NCBI RefSeq assembly: GCF_030020805.1
Contig: NZ_CP125098.1
Span: 3,991,501-4,055,500 of the forward strand
Direction of reading: 5' to 3'
Source of the DNA: Paenibacillus sp. RC67
Lineage (GTDB): Bacteria; Bacillota; Bacilli; Paenibacillales; NBRC-103111
Length of the DNA: 64,000 nucleotides
Shown: positions 34,570 through 42,875 of the stretch, one piece after another
Layout of the letters: each line of letters opens with the position of its first letter
How positions within the stretch are numbered: the stretch's first letter is position 1
Program-made: the position numbers and the translations under genes
The notes under the pieces: generated by a model
Told to the model about the DNA's origin: nothing
Databases searched by the model: none
The model's input: only the letters and a program-made list of their open reading frames with translations

Positions 34570-35179
34570 CTTTCTTGCCCCCCATCGCCTGGGGAGATTT
34601 CATATTCATTGCCTTATCCAACCACGGTAGGGTCAGGCGATATGCCCGGATTTCCTGAAAAGTTAATCTCCACTGAAGCTGTACTATGCTACTCCAATTC
34701 CGTTCCGCATACAGTGAAGCTGTTAATCCAAGCGTCTTCATTATATACCTCATTCGACGTAAATGAAAGGAATTGGAAACTAACAAAAACGTGCTCATCC
34801 CATGCTCCTGAAGTACAAGTCTACAGTTCACCAAATTATGCACGGTGTTGCGGGAACGGGATTCCAATAGCATCCTATCTTCCGGCACACCTTGTTCCAA
34901 CAAATAATCCCGCATAATTTCGGCTTCCGTTAAATTGGATTTAACGGCTCCGCCAGACAAAACCAGATAGCGGTAAGCGTACTGCCGATACAAAAGTATT
35001 GCTGTATCCAAGCGTTCCTTTAGTAAGGGATGGATTTGATTGCCGTCGCAACGGTAGCCTAGAACAATCAATGCATCCGCATCGGTCTTCTTCCTCCGGC
35101 AAGTATGCATCCATACGAAGTAAGTCAAAGGCACAGCCGCAATGATGCCCAGCATGACCATTAGTGCTAATTCCCACAT
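34547..35179 (-). CDS. YdcF-like membrane-anchored protein (DUF218)
   Basis: ElyC/SanA/YdcF-family protein; members affect envelope polymers, but their chemistry is unsettled. It starts at 35179 (AAGGA 8 nt upstream), 210 residues. One N-terminal membrane helix (LALMVMLGIIAAVPLTYFVWM) is followed by the DUF218 domain: ADALIVLGYRCDGNQ, LVLSGGAVKSNLTEAEIMRDYLLEQGVPEDRMLLESRSRNTVHNL and LVSNSFHLRRM. It is first in a three-gene unit behind a ROK-type operator. Confidence 0.85.
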   Translation of the reverse strand: MWELALMVMLGIIAAVPLTYFVWMHTCRRKKTDADALIVLGYRCDGNQIHPLLKERLDTAILLYRQYAYRYLVLSGGAVKSNLTEAEIMRDYLLEQGVPEDRMLLESRSRNTVHNLVNCRLVLQEHGMSTFLLVSNSFHLRRMRYIMKTLGLTASLYAERNWSSIVQLQWRLTFQEIRAYRLTLPWLDKAMNMKSPQAMGGKKGAASREA

Positions 35180-35217
35180 ACTGCTGTTCCTTTCTGAAGT
35201 CATAGTACCTCAAAATG

Positions 35218-35236
35218 ATTATAAATCAATTTGATT
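35218..35236 (-). promoter_or_regulatory. Promoter -10 and ROK-type operator of the ydcF-rok-HAD unit
   Basis: Minus strand: TTAATCAAATTGATT, whose AATCAA-N-TTGATT core (35224-35236) abuts a TATAAT (35218-35223). The start codon is 39 bp downstream. The same operator-to-(-10) geometry recurs at 42459-42477. Confidence 0.65.
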
Positions 35237-35291
35237 AACTATATAATACGATAAATCATCCTTGACTACAATCCCTACTTTGACCAATGCC

Positions 35292-38200
35292 CTATTCATT
35301 TCCTTTTCCTTCATTCAATTTCACTTGTTTAATGACAGGTAACGACAAATTTCCACTCGTATCTTGAAATTGAACAACCACTTCGTAAAAACCGTGCTTT
35401 AAATTGCTTGCTTCAAGAACAGTGACACCTGATAGAGCAAATAGCTCAACGTTTCTTCCATCCTTATTTCCGTTATTTCCGCCCTTTGGGGATATGACCA
35501 CTTTCGTTCCCTCATAATCCAAGTCCACCGGTGGAACGAAGGTGATCCGCATGTCATGTCCTTTGCCATAAACATTTACGGTAACAGGTGCTCCGGGAGC
35601 TGTAGTATCCTTTGCAGTGTAGGTTTCCACTGTACCGCTGCGCGCCGTATTACCTTCAGCATCATAAGCCTCAATCTCCAAAGAATACTGAGTGTAACTA
35701 ATTAGGTCATCCATCGAATAAGTGCATATTGCCGAACAGCGGTCTGCTTGAACCGTATCCTTCGGTTTGCCATTGCTATAAATTCGATATCCTTGTACAC
35801 CGATATTATCCGTTGCAGCATTCCAGTTGAGCTTTGCTGAGTGATAAGTAACATCGGTTACGGTTAATGCAGCGCCCCCGCTCCAGCTTGGAGGCATTGT
35901 GTCAGGAGCTTTCAACCAGAATGACCATTCTGCAGCTGGTATCGCATAAGTACCCGCTTTATCCGCTGCTTCGACTTTGATATGGTGCTCGCCTTCTGCT
36001 AGATCCGTTCCAGGAATTACATGAACTATATCGCTCGCGGCATCATAAGTCGATTGGACGGCTGTACCATCGATAGTAGCAATAACCGAGGATGGATCAA
36101 CACCGCTTCCCGCATCAATCACTTTTACACTAATCGTAGGTCGAAGTCCGGTAACTTCCGTACCCGGTTCCGGTGTCTGAGCGCCAAACACAGGCCCGGT
36201 GACATCTTCACCCAAGTCCATATACTCAGCCCGAAGATCATCCAAATAAACCGCACCTTTGTTTTTATTGGCTGCATCTGATTCACTCACAACGATGTAA
36301 CGCACTTTCAGAGGATAAATGGTATTATCAGGTACCGGTGCTGTTACATACTTCCAGCCAGTCCAATTAAGCGCTCCCGGCTCCGTAAGATCAAAGATGC
36401 GATTCGTTCCATTACCGTCCGTAACACCTAACCTCAAATAATGATTATTAGAATCTCCGTATACCCACAAACCAATCCGATAAGGCTTTCCTTCAACATC
36501 TCTTCCGATTTCACCACTATCGTTCAACAAATTCACATAGGCATTTGAAGTACCGCCTTTTCCTGTGAAATCATAGGTGAGCTTTAATGATTTAGTCCCA
36601 AATCGAACCGGATTCGGCCGAGCAACGGCTGTAATGGTAACAGAGCCGGTAACGGCATTAGCATCCTTAGTTTGCATATTGTCCGTCCTTTCAAATGGCT
36701 CAAGCAGCTGTGGCCGCTTACCCACCTGAACGACGGCCTCTGTACTTACATTGCCATAAGCAGCATGTACTTTTCCTTCTGCGGTTCCATTGATCGCTTG
36801 CAGCTTCCCGTCATGAGATATCGAACCGATATTGCCATCAATAGACCATATAAGTCGATCTGGAGATATCCAAACCTGCTGACCTTGGGCATTAAGAGCT
36901 ACCGGCTGAAACGGAATTATAGCTCCTGGCTCAACTACCGCCGTATTAGGCTGAAGTGTAAGGTGATCGATTTGATCTACAACGGTTATATCCAAATTCT
37001 TGTCGACGGTCCCATTCTGAATCGTTAATCGTCCTGTTCCTGGGGTCATCGTAGCCGTGAAGGCTCCATTGGATTCCACCGCGCCTATATTGGTTTGAAC
37101 CGACCATTGAAGATTTTCGCGTGATACGGGAACACCGTTGCCGTTTGCATCTTGACCTTTCACATCAAATTCAATTCTGCTTCCGGCTATGACTTGTAAT
37201 GGGGTATCCGGATTTACGACCAGCTTATCCAATGGACCGGTAGGTGCCGTCGATACAATCGCTATCGTATTACCTACTGCACGATCGTGGCCGTCAGATG
37301 GACGGTTTGCTAAACTAGGCGACAAATCCCCTGGCTGTCGAACATAATAGGTAGTAGAACCTCCCCCATCGATATTAATGGCGTTCTCCATTCCAAGACT
37401 TTGCAAGTAATAGGCGCCTTCTGCCATCGTGATCCCGTCAGAATGTCCGGGCTGTCTTCCATCTACAGCAAGAAGGTACAGCTTTCCTTGCTTAGTCGCT
37501 ATCATTGTCCTTGGATGCCTGTCGCTTGTATTCGCATCGGACGCATCAAGCACCGTTGACGATACCGCCCCGTTCTTTAATAAAACATAGCCTAAAGTGG
37601 AGTTTCCAGAAATCACTTGCTCCGCATCTCCAAATCCTTTGGACAGCGATATATCCAAGCGAAGTCTAGTACCGGCGGCAAGCTTCTGTCGAATCCAATC
37701 TGCTTTGGACCCAGTAGCCGACAATACGAATGTACCCGGCTCTATCGGCGTATCTGCTGTTTCTTTGATTGACTCGACTACACCGCTTACAGGCTGCCCT
37801 GGTATTAATTGGTTGGATGGGTCATCTGCACGAATGACGGCCTCAACACCTCCATCCGGTGTTCTCGTCGAGCTTCCGAATCTCCAATTATATAAAAAAG
37901 CATGGTTGGTATGCGTCGCCACACGGGTACGGTTAATCATCGTTAGTGTTAGCGATTCACCGTTATCTTTGGTCAGTTTGGATGTCATTGTTACGTTCTC
38001 TTCAAGCTTAACGGTATGATCCGGCATAATAGCCATAGCAATCTTGCTGGTTGATGGTGAGCTTACCAGTTCTCTATTTGAAATCATTAGGCCTGAGGGC
38101 ACACCTACCGTACTGAAAAAATCACCGTTTGTTCCGGCCACCGGGCGTTCACCTTGCTGCTCCAGCTCCTCAAGCATATTGTTGACCGTTTCTGCAGCTG

Positions 38201-38483
38201 AAACCTCTCCATGTGAGGAAATCGCTTCCACTTTAACATAGGGATTAGTTGGATCCACCTCCAGCAAATGAATGGATTCACGCAGCCCATTCCCTATTAA
38301 AGTACGGCTTGTATGAAGTACACCAGGTGAAATGGTATTTTGCTTCTCGTCTATAGTTTGCCATTGGACCGATTCCGCACGTACAAATCCATATTCAAAC
38401 TGGCTATAGGTTGGTGTCACTAACATAATCGCTGTAATGAAACCTATAACGAGATAACGCCATCTCCTTTTATTTCGCTTCAT
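35292..38483 (-). CDS. Secreted multidomain phosphodiester glycosidase (NAGPA domain)
   Basis: Large exported protein, 1063 residues, with a basic N-terminus and signal peptide (about 1-37). The NAGPA/phosphodiester glycosidase domain (about 55-410) has GTNGDFF, SDRHPRTMIATKQGKLYLLAVDGRQPG and AINIDGGGSTTYYV; the family removes N-acetylglucosamine or related sugars linked through a phosphodiester. After it come two Ig-like repeats (about 415-585), a jelly-roll carbohydrate-binding-like region (about 590-760), an Ig-like repeat, an Fn3 domain (about 865-965) and a C-terminal beta domain. It lies in one operon with a binding protein and a shorter paralogue. Target polymer unknown; wall teichoic acid-like polymers are a guess. 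Confidence 0.85.
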   Translation of the reverse strand: MKRNKRRWRYLVIGFITAIMLVTPTYSQFEYGFVRAESVQWQTIDEKQNTISPGVLHTSRTLIGNGLRESIHLLEVDPTNPYVKVEAISSHGEVSAAETVNNMLEELEQQGERPVAGTNGDFFSTVGVPSGLMISNRELVSSPSTSKIAMAIMPDHTVKLEENVTMTSKLTKDNGESLTLTMINRTRVATHTNHAFLYNWRFGSSTRTPDGGVEAVIRADDPSNQLIPGQPVSGVVESIKETADTPIEPGTFVLSATGSKADWIRQKLAAGTRLRLDISLSKGFGDAEQVISGNSTLGYVLLKNGAVSSTVLDASDANTSDRHPRTMIATKQGKLYLLAVDGRQPGHSDGITMAEGAYYLQSLGMENAINIDGGGSTTYYVRQPGDLSPSLANRPSDGHDRAVGNTIAIVSTAPTGPLDKLVVNPDTPLQVIAGSRIEFDVKGQDANGNGVPVSRENLQWSVQTNIGAVESNGAFTATMTPGTGRLTIQNGTVDKNLDITVVDQIDHLTLQPNTAVVEPGAIIPFQPVALNAQGQQVWISPDRLIWSIDGNIGSISHDGKLQAINGTAEGKVHAAYGNVSTEAVVQVGKRPQLLEPFERTDNMQTKDANAVTGSVTITAVARPNPVRFGTKSLKLTYDFTGKGGTSNAYVNLLNDSGEIGRDVEGKPYRIGLWVYGDSNNHYLRLGVTDGNGTNRIFDLTEPGALNWTGWKYVTAPVPDNTIYPLKVRYIVVSESDAANKNKGAVYLDDLRAEYMDLGEDVTGPVFGAQTPEPGTEVTGLRPTISVKVIDAGSGVDPSSVIATIDGTAVQSTYDAASDIVHVIPGTDLAEGEHHIKVEAADKAGTYAIPAAEWSFWLKAPDTMPPSWSGGAALTVTDVTYHSAKLNWNAATDNIGVQGYRIYSNGKPKDTVQADRCSAICTYSMDDLISYTQYSLEIEAYDAEGNTARSGTVETYTAKDTTAPGAPVTVNVYGKGHDMRITFVPPVDLDYEGTKVVISPKGGNNGNKDGRNVELFALSGVTVLEASNLKHGFYEVVVQFQDTSGNLSLPVIKQVKLNEGKGNE

Positions 38484-38523
38484 AGAATCCTGTCTCCCTT
38501 CGATTTAGTCATACAGACGCTCT

Positions 38524-39870
38524 TTATTTCTTTCTGCCTTGTTCGTCTTGAATGTACTTAGTTGCTTTCTCATTGGCTTCCCTTAGAACGGTGTTAATGT
38601 CTTTTTTGTCAAAGATCATTCCCGTTAATGCTTCCCGTAAATATTTATAATTCTCATTGTCGTATTCCGAATTGATAGGTGCCGTCGCCGGCTTCACTTT
38701 GAAAATACCATCCAGATTTTTGCCTTTATAAATGTCCGTGTTGGAGGCGAACTGTTTTTTTAATTCCGGGTTATTTAATATTGTTAAATTGTTTCCTTTA
38801 TTCATTTCCTTTTGCGATTCCTCACTGATCATTGTCAGAATAACGCGGTAGGCTGCTTCTTTATTTTTGCTGGTCGGGGGTACCATAAGAGATTGGAACT
38901 CAATTTCTCGTCCCTCACCCGGCTTATCGTCGAACACAGGATGTCCAACCACATCCCAATTGAATCCATTGCCTCCCTCATTCAATTGAGGCAGGCGACT
39001 CGTAATGGCTGCAAGCCAAGAGGGGAACATAGCAAGCTTTTGATCTTTAATGAAATAGTCCACGCCGTACTGGAATTTATTTTTGGGGTCAATATAACCT
39101 GGAATTTCATACATCCGTTTCAATAGATCAAACGTCTTCTTGTAACCCTCAGAATCAAAGATCGGGCCCCCCTTCTCATTCACTGTTCCTAAGGAGTACC
39201 CTCTAGAGAATGTGCGTTCAGACCCAGGGTCGAAGCCAAGATATTGAATTCCGTTTTCTTCACGGGTCAATCTTTTGGACAGCTCAATGATTTTATCCCA
39301 TGTCATGCCGTCTGTCGGATATGGAACTCCAAAGCGGTCAAAAATATCTTTATTGTAAATGAGAACGCCATAGTTCAGCGTATACGGTATCCCGTAAAGC
39401 TCTCCTTTTTTGCCGTAAGTTTTGATAGCGTTGATGGCCTGCGGCTCAAATTTATTTAGGTCGACCTGATATTTTTTCACGAAATCAGTCATATCGCTGG
39501 CAACTCCGAGAGGCAGAAGATCATTCATGTAAAAATGCGTTGTAGCAATCAGATCGGGCACTTCCCCAGCTGCGATCATATCGGTAAGCTTAGTTCCTTT
39601 AATTAACTCGATGTTAATGTTAGGATGCTTCTTCTTGACGGTACCGAAGAGAGCATCGACATCATTTGGTGTATTGATTGCCGCAAAATGAGAGTACAGC
39701 TTAAGTGTAACCGGCTCCGTAATAGTAAGCTCTTCCGCTTTCACAGGCTCTGATTTAGAAGGATCACTGTTTTGCGAGGACTGTGTTGACTTATTAGAGC
39801 AGCCTGTTGCTGCTATCATGGTGGAAAGCGTTAACACTAGGGCCGTATACAAACCTTTTCTTTTCTTCAT
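38524..39870 (-). CDS. Carbohydrate ABC transporter substrate-binding lipoprotein (orphan)
   Basis: Family 1 extracellular solute-binding protein. I chose the ATG at 39870 (448 residues; AAAGGTGA 8 nt upstream); an alternative ATG at 39891 has GAGGT. The signal ends with a lipobox ATGC, then a Ser-rich linker. Typical motifs are DRFGVPYPTDGMTWDKIIELSKRLT and FPSWLAA. No permease or ATPase genes lie in the unit: it is sandwiched between two phosphodiester-glycosidase genes. It is similar to the orphan binding protein at 42876-44192. Permeases elsewhere, or a sensing role, must be assumed. Confidence 0.88.
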   Translation of the reverse strand: MKKRKGLYTALVLTLSTMIAATGCSNKSTQSSQNSDPSKSEPVKAEELTITEPVTLKLYSHFAAINTPNDVDALFGTVKKKHPNINIELIKGTKLTDMIAAGEVPDLIATTHFYMNDLLPLGVASDMTDFVKKYQVDLNKFEPQAINAIKTYGKKGELYGIPYTLNYGVLIYNKDIFDRFGVPYPTDGMTWDKIIELSKRLTREENGIQYLGFDPGSERTFSRGYSLGTVNEKGGPIFDSEGYKKTFDLLKRMYEIPGYIDPKNKFQYGVDYFIKDQKLAMFPSWLAAITSRLPQLNEGGNGFNWDVVGHPVFDDKPGEGREIEFQSLMVPPTSKNKEAAYRVILTMISEESQKEMNKGNNLTILNNPELKKQFASNTDIYKGKNLDGIFKVKPATAPINSEYDNENYKYLREALTGMIFDKKDINTVLREANEKATKYIQDEQGRKK

Positions 39871-39920
39871 CGTTGATCTCACCTTTGTCATATATTTAAC
39901 CTCACTAAATATTAATGTAA

Positions 39921-42422
39921 TTACAAAATTATTTTGAAACTCCACGACGCTGCTGGGAGTGCCGCATTACGCTCCATGTCTGCTGCTTCAACGGTAACTC
40001 GATACGTTCCTGGTTCCAAATCTTCCCGTGGACCGCATTCTAGCAGCCCTGTGTCTGTTCTGAAAGTATGCGGAAGAACTGAATCGTTCAACCATACTCG
40101 TATCGACGAAGGATCTACGCCGCTTTTCTTATCTGTTATCATTACTTGAATGATTGGACACGTTTCGGATACAAAAGCTTGATCCGCCGGAATCATACCG
40201 GAGAACTCAGGACCTTCAACATCTTCGTGAAAATCAACATACTCTGCCCTGAAATCATCCAGATAGAGCACTCCTTTGTTCTTATTTGCGTCGCTTGTTT
40301 CCACAAGGGTTATCGTATGTACACAAATTGGGAACCTAGTATTTTGCGGAACATCGGTATAGACATATTTCCATCCTTTCCAATGTAAACCTCCCGGCTC
40401 TGTAAAATTCAATGATCGTTTAAATCCATCGGCGTCTTCTATACCCAACCGAAGCCAATGACAACCACCATCCCCGTTAACCCACAGCCCAAACCGGTAA
40501 GGTGTCCCTTCAATCTCACGTCCTCGCTCTCCAAAGTCATCCTCAAACGTAATATGCGCACTAGAGCTCCCTGACATCCCAGTGAAGTCGTAGGTCCATT
40601 TGCCGGAAAAGGTGCCGAATCTAACAGGGGACGGTCTTGCCGCCTTTGTTAACGTCACGGACCCTTCTACTGCGTTAACCTCGGCTACCCCTACCTTATC
40701 CAAACTTTCGAAATCAGCAATGATGAGGTGCGGTTTTCCAACATGTACATTAGTATAGGCGTGAATGTTCCCCAGACTCGCTATCACTCGTCCTACCGCT
40801 CCTTCGGAACCGGCAGCCAAATAACCTCCTTCATTCCAATCTCCGATTGCACCCTCAGTTGACCAGCTAAGCAGCTCGCTGGAAACGAACAGCTCATTTC
40901 CTTGTTCGTCAAAAGCTTGAGCACGAAAAGAGCAAATTCCGCCGGGTTCCACTTCTGTGGATGATGGAACTAGAGTAAGACGCGCAAGCTGGTTCGTAAC
41001 GACGACCTGTATGGATTGAACAACCTCACCATAACGAGCGATGATTCGGCCTGCAGCCGTATCAGAGCCTGCTGTCCACTCTCCTATCTCATTGATAGCT
41101 CCGATACTGCCTTCTACTGACCAATGGACGTTTTCAGGTTGCATAGCTGATGCATTCCAATAACGGTCGTGACCTTTTACTTGAAAGGATACTTTGCTAC
41201 CCGACATCGCTCGAGTGGAGGAGGGTGTAATGACAAGGCTATCAATTTCACAGCTTGGCGCTTTCGAAATAACAGCCAGTGCATTGCCTATTTCTCGTTC
41301 AAACCCATCCGATGGTTGATTGACCAGCATCGCCGTCTCATCTCCGGGCTGTCGGATATAACAAGTAGTTGAGCCACCTCCATCCAAATTAATAGCATTC
41401 TCCATGCCGAGGCTTTGCAGATAATAGGCTTCCTCAGCTAATGTCATTCCGTCAGAATAACCCGGCTGTCGACCATCGATGGCCCCTAAGTACAGTTTGC
41501 CTTGCTTGGTTGCAGCAATTGTTCTTGGATGCCTGTCACTGTTCAATCTAGTATGGGTGTCCAGCAAATGTTCTGGTATTTCACCGTCTCTTAATAGCAT
41601 GAACGCTAATGTTGAGTTTCCGGAAATCACCTGTCGTGCTTTATCCATGCCTTTATCAAACTCAACATGAAGTGAAATCACCTCACCTGGTCTAACCTTT
41701 TCTCGGAATTGTTCAGCTTTGGACCCAGTAAGGGATAACACCCAAGTACCTTGTTCAATCGGTGAATCTGAAGTCTCCCTGATGGATCGAATAATGCCCT
41801 GAATAGGTAGTCCTTGATACAATCTTACCGTTGCCTCGAGAGATGTAAGAATGACTTCAATCCCTCCGTCAGGAGTACGAGTAGAATCGCCATATCGCCA
41901 CGTGTATACGCAGGCATGATCCGTATTGACCATTTTTCTTGCACGGTTAATCATATCGATTCGTAATATGTATCCGCTTTCACATTGTACTAAACCGTTC
42001 ATACTGACAGACTCCTCCAGCTTTACTAAGCCATCCTGCATTACGGCCAGCATAACTTTGGTCGATAAAGGTGACGTAATAATTTCACCATCTACCAATT
42101 GCAGGCCGGATGGCACTCCGCCATAACTGAAGAAATCTCCATTGAACCCGGCGACACATCTTTTTCCCTGCATTTCAAGCTGATGAAGCATATTCCCAAC
42201 CGTATCTAGTCGTACTACTTTCCCTTGAAAAGATACTGGCTCCACATGGATCAGCTCATGGCCCAGATCCACTTCTACCATATATACCGCTTCCTTCATA
42301 TCGCCCTTTGTGAGATGCTGACGAATGAACCTGACCCCAGGGGCTACCATCCTTCTCTCGGATTGATCCATCTGCCAAACCAGTTGTTGTTTGTCCTGCA
42401 CCATCTTCGTAGTTCGAGACAT
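39921..42422 (-). CDS. Phosphodiester glycosidase paralogue without signal peptide
   Basis: 833-residue paralogue of the secreted protein at 35292-38483. It has the same NAGPA domain (GFNGDFFSYGGVPSG, SDRHPRTIAATKQGKLYLGAIDGRQPG, AINLDGGGSTTCYI), two Ig-like repeats, a jelly-roll region and a final Ig-like repeat, but lacks the Fn3 and C-terminal domains. The N-terminus (MSRTTKMVQDKQQLVWQ) has no hydrophobic segment, so it appears cytosolic or is exported by another route. It is the first gene of the operon, behind a ROK-type operator abutting GATAAT. GGAGG precedes the start. Confidence 0.83.
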   Translation of the reverse strand: MSRTTKMVQDKQQLVWQMDQSERRMVAPGVRFIRQHLTKGDMKEAVYMVEVDLGHELIHVEPVSFQGKVVRLDTVGNMLHQLEMQGKRCVAGFNGDFFSYGGVPSGLQLVDGEIITSPLSTKVMLAVMQDGLVKLEESVSMNGLVQCESGYILRIDMINRARKMVNTDHACVYTWRYGDSTRTPDGGIEVILTSLEATVRLYQGLPIQGIIRSIRETSDSPIEQGTWVLSLTGSKAEQFREKVRPGEVISLHVEFDKGMDKARQVISGNSTLAFMLLRDGEIPEHLLDTHTRLNSDRHPRTIAATKQGKLYLGAIDGRQPGYSDGMTLAEEAYYLQSLGMENAINLDGGGSTTCYIRQPGDETAMLVNQPSDGFEREIGNALAVISKAPSCEIDSLVITPSSTRAMSGSKVSFQVKGHDRYWNASAMQPENVHWSVEGSIGAINEIGEWTAGSDTAAGRIIARYGEVVQSIQVVVTNQLARLTLVPSSTEVEPGGICSFRAQAFDEQGNELFVSSELLSWSTEGAIGDWNEGGYLAAGSEGAVGRVIASLGNIHAYTNVHVGKPHLIIADFESLDKVGVAEVNAVEGSVTLTKAARPSPVRFGTFSGKWTYDFTGMSGSSSAHITFEDDFGERGREIEGTPYRFGLWVNGDGGCHWLRLGIEDADGFKRSLNFTEPGGLHWKGWKYVYTDVPQNTRFPICVHTITLVETSDANKNKGVLYLDDFRAEYVDFHEDVEGPEFSGMIPADQAFVSETCPIIQVMITDKKSGVDPSSIRVWLNDSVLPHTFRTDTGLLECGPREDLEPGTYRVTVEAADMERNAALPAASWSFKIIL

Positions 42423-42458
42423 CCAACCGCCTCCTTTTCGAATGTTGGCCCATAATTA

Positions 42459-42477
42459 ATTATCAATCAATTTGATT
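42459..42477 (-). promoter_or_regulatory. Promoter -10 and ROK-type operator of the glycosidase operon
   Basis: Minus strand: TTAATCAAATTGATT, core AATCAA-N-TTGATT at 42465-42477, directly followed by GATAAT (42459-42464). Start codon 37 bp downstream. It matches the site at 35218-35236 in sequence and spacing. Confidence 0.65.
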
Positions 42478-42502
42478 AATTATTATATTACGACAACTGG
42501 CT

Positions 42503-42589
42503 TTATAGTTCAATGCTAATTTTCAGAATAATTAGCCTCACCATATTGGAATCCAGTTTATTCGGCTGCATGCTTTGATTCGAAGTCAT
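42503..42589 (-). CDS. 28-residue peptide or truncated gene start
   Basis: ATG at 42589 is preceded by AGAAGGAGAG at good spacing and opens a 28-codon frame (MTSNQSMQPNKLDSNMVR, then hydrophobic LIILKISIEL) ending in TAA at 42503-42505. It lies between two copies of the ROK-type operator. It could be a leader peptide, or the remaining 5' end of a deleted gene such as a permease. No family recognised. Confidence 0.35.
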   Translation of the reverse strand: MTSNQSMQPNKLDSNMVRLIILKISIEL

Positions 42590-42699
42590 ATTATCCGCTC
42601 TCCTTCTTATTTCAGGATGTCAGATAGATGAGGCGCTCTTTGATGATTCTCTATCTTACTACATCCTTACTACAGTTGGCATCACCCCTTCAATGAATT

Positions 42700-42712
42700 A
42701 ATCAAATTGATT
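42700..42712. promoter_or_regulatory. Third copy of the ROK-type operator
   Basis: AATCAAATTGATT within TTAATCAAATTGATTTAA, the same core as the two promoter operators, 235 bp upstream of the one at 42465. No convincing -10 for the minus strand follows, so it may be an auxiliary site for looping or control the 28-codon frame. Confidence 0.5.
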
Positions 42713-42829
42713 TAATATCTACAGTCTAGATTGTCATTGTTAGTTCAATGTTTTCTCGGTATGAATATTTTGTAAATTTCATCCAACATCTGAATCCTAA
42801 GTGTAATGTCCATCCCCTATTCTGGCAGT

Positions 42830-42862
42830 AAAAAGACCAATCAGAACAGATCTGATTGGTCT
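42830..42862 (-). terminator. Terminator of the second orphan binding-protein gene
   Basis: Perfect 11-bp arms AGACCAATCAG/CTGATTGGTCT (42834-42844, 42852-42862), 7-nt loop, followed on the minus strand by TTTTT. It closes the gene that ends at 42876. Confidence 0.85.
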
Positions 42863-42875
42863 CCTTAATGACGAT

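Noticed and set aside
42423..42875. Riboswitch or hidden gene in the 450-bp gap
   Set aside because: Only operator copies, a 28-codon frame and a terminator are visible; no known aptamer motif seen.
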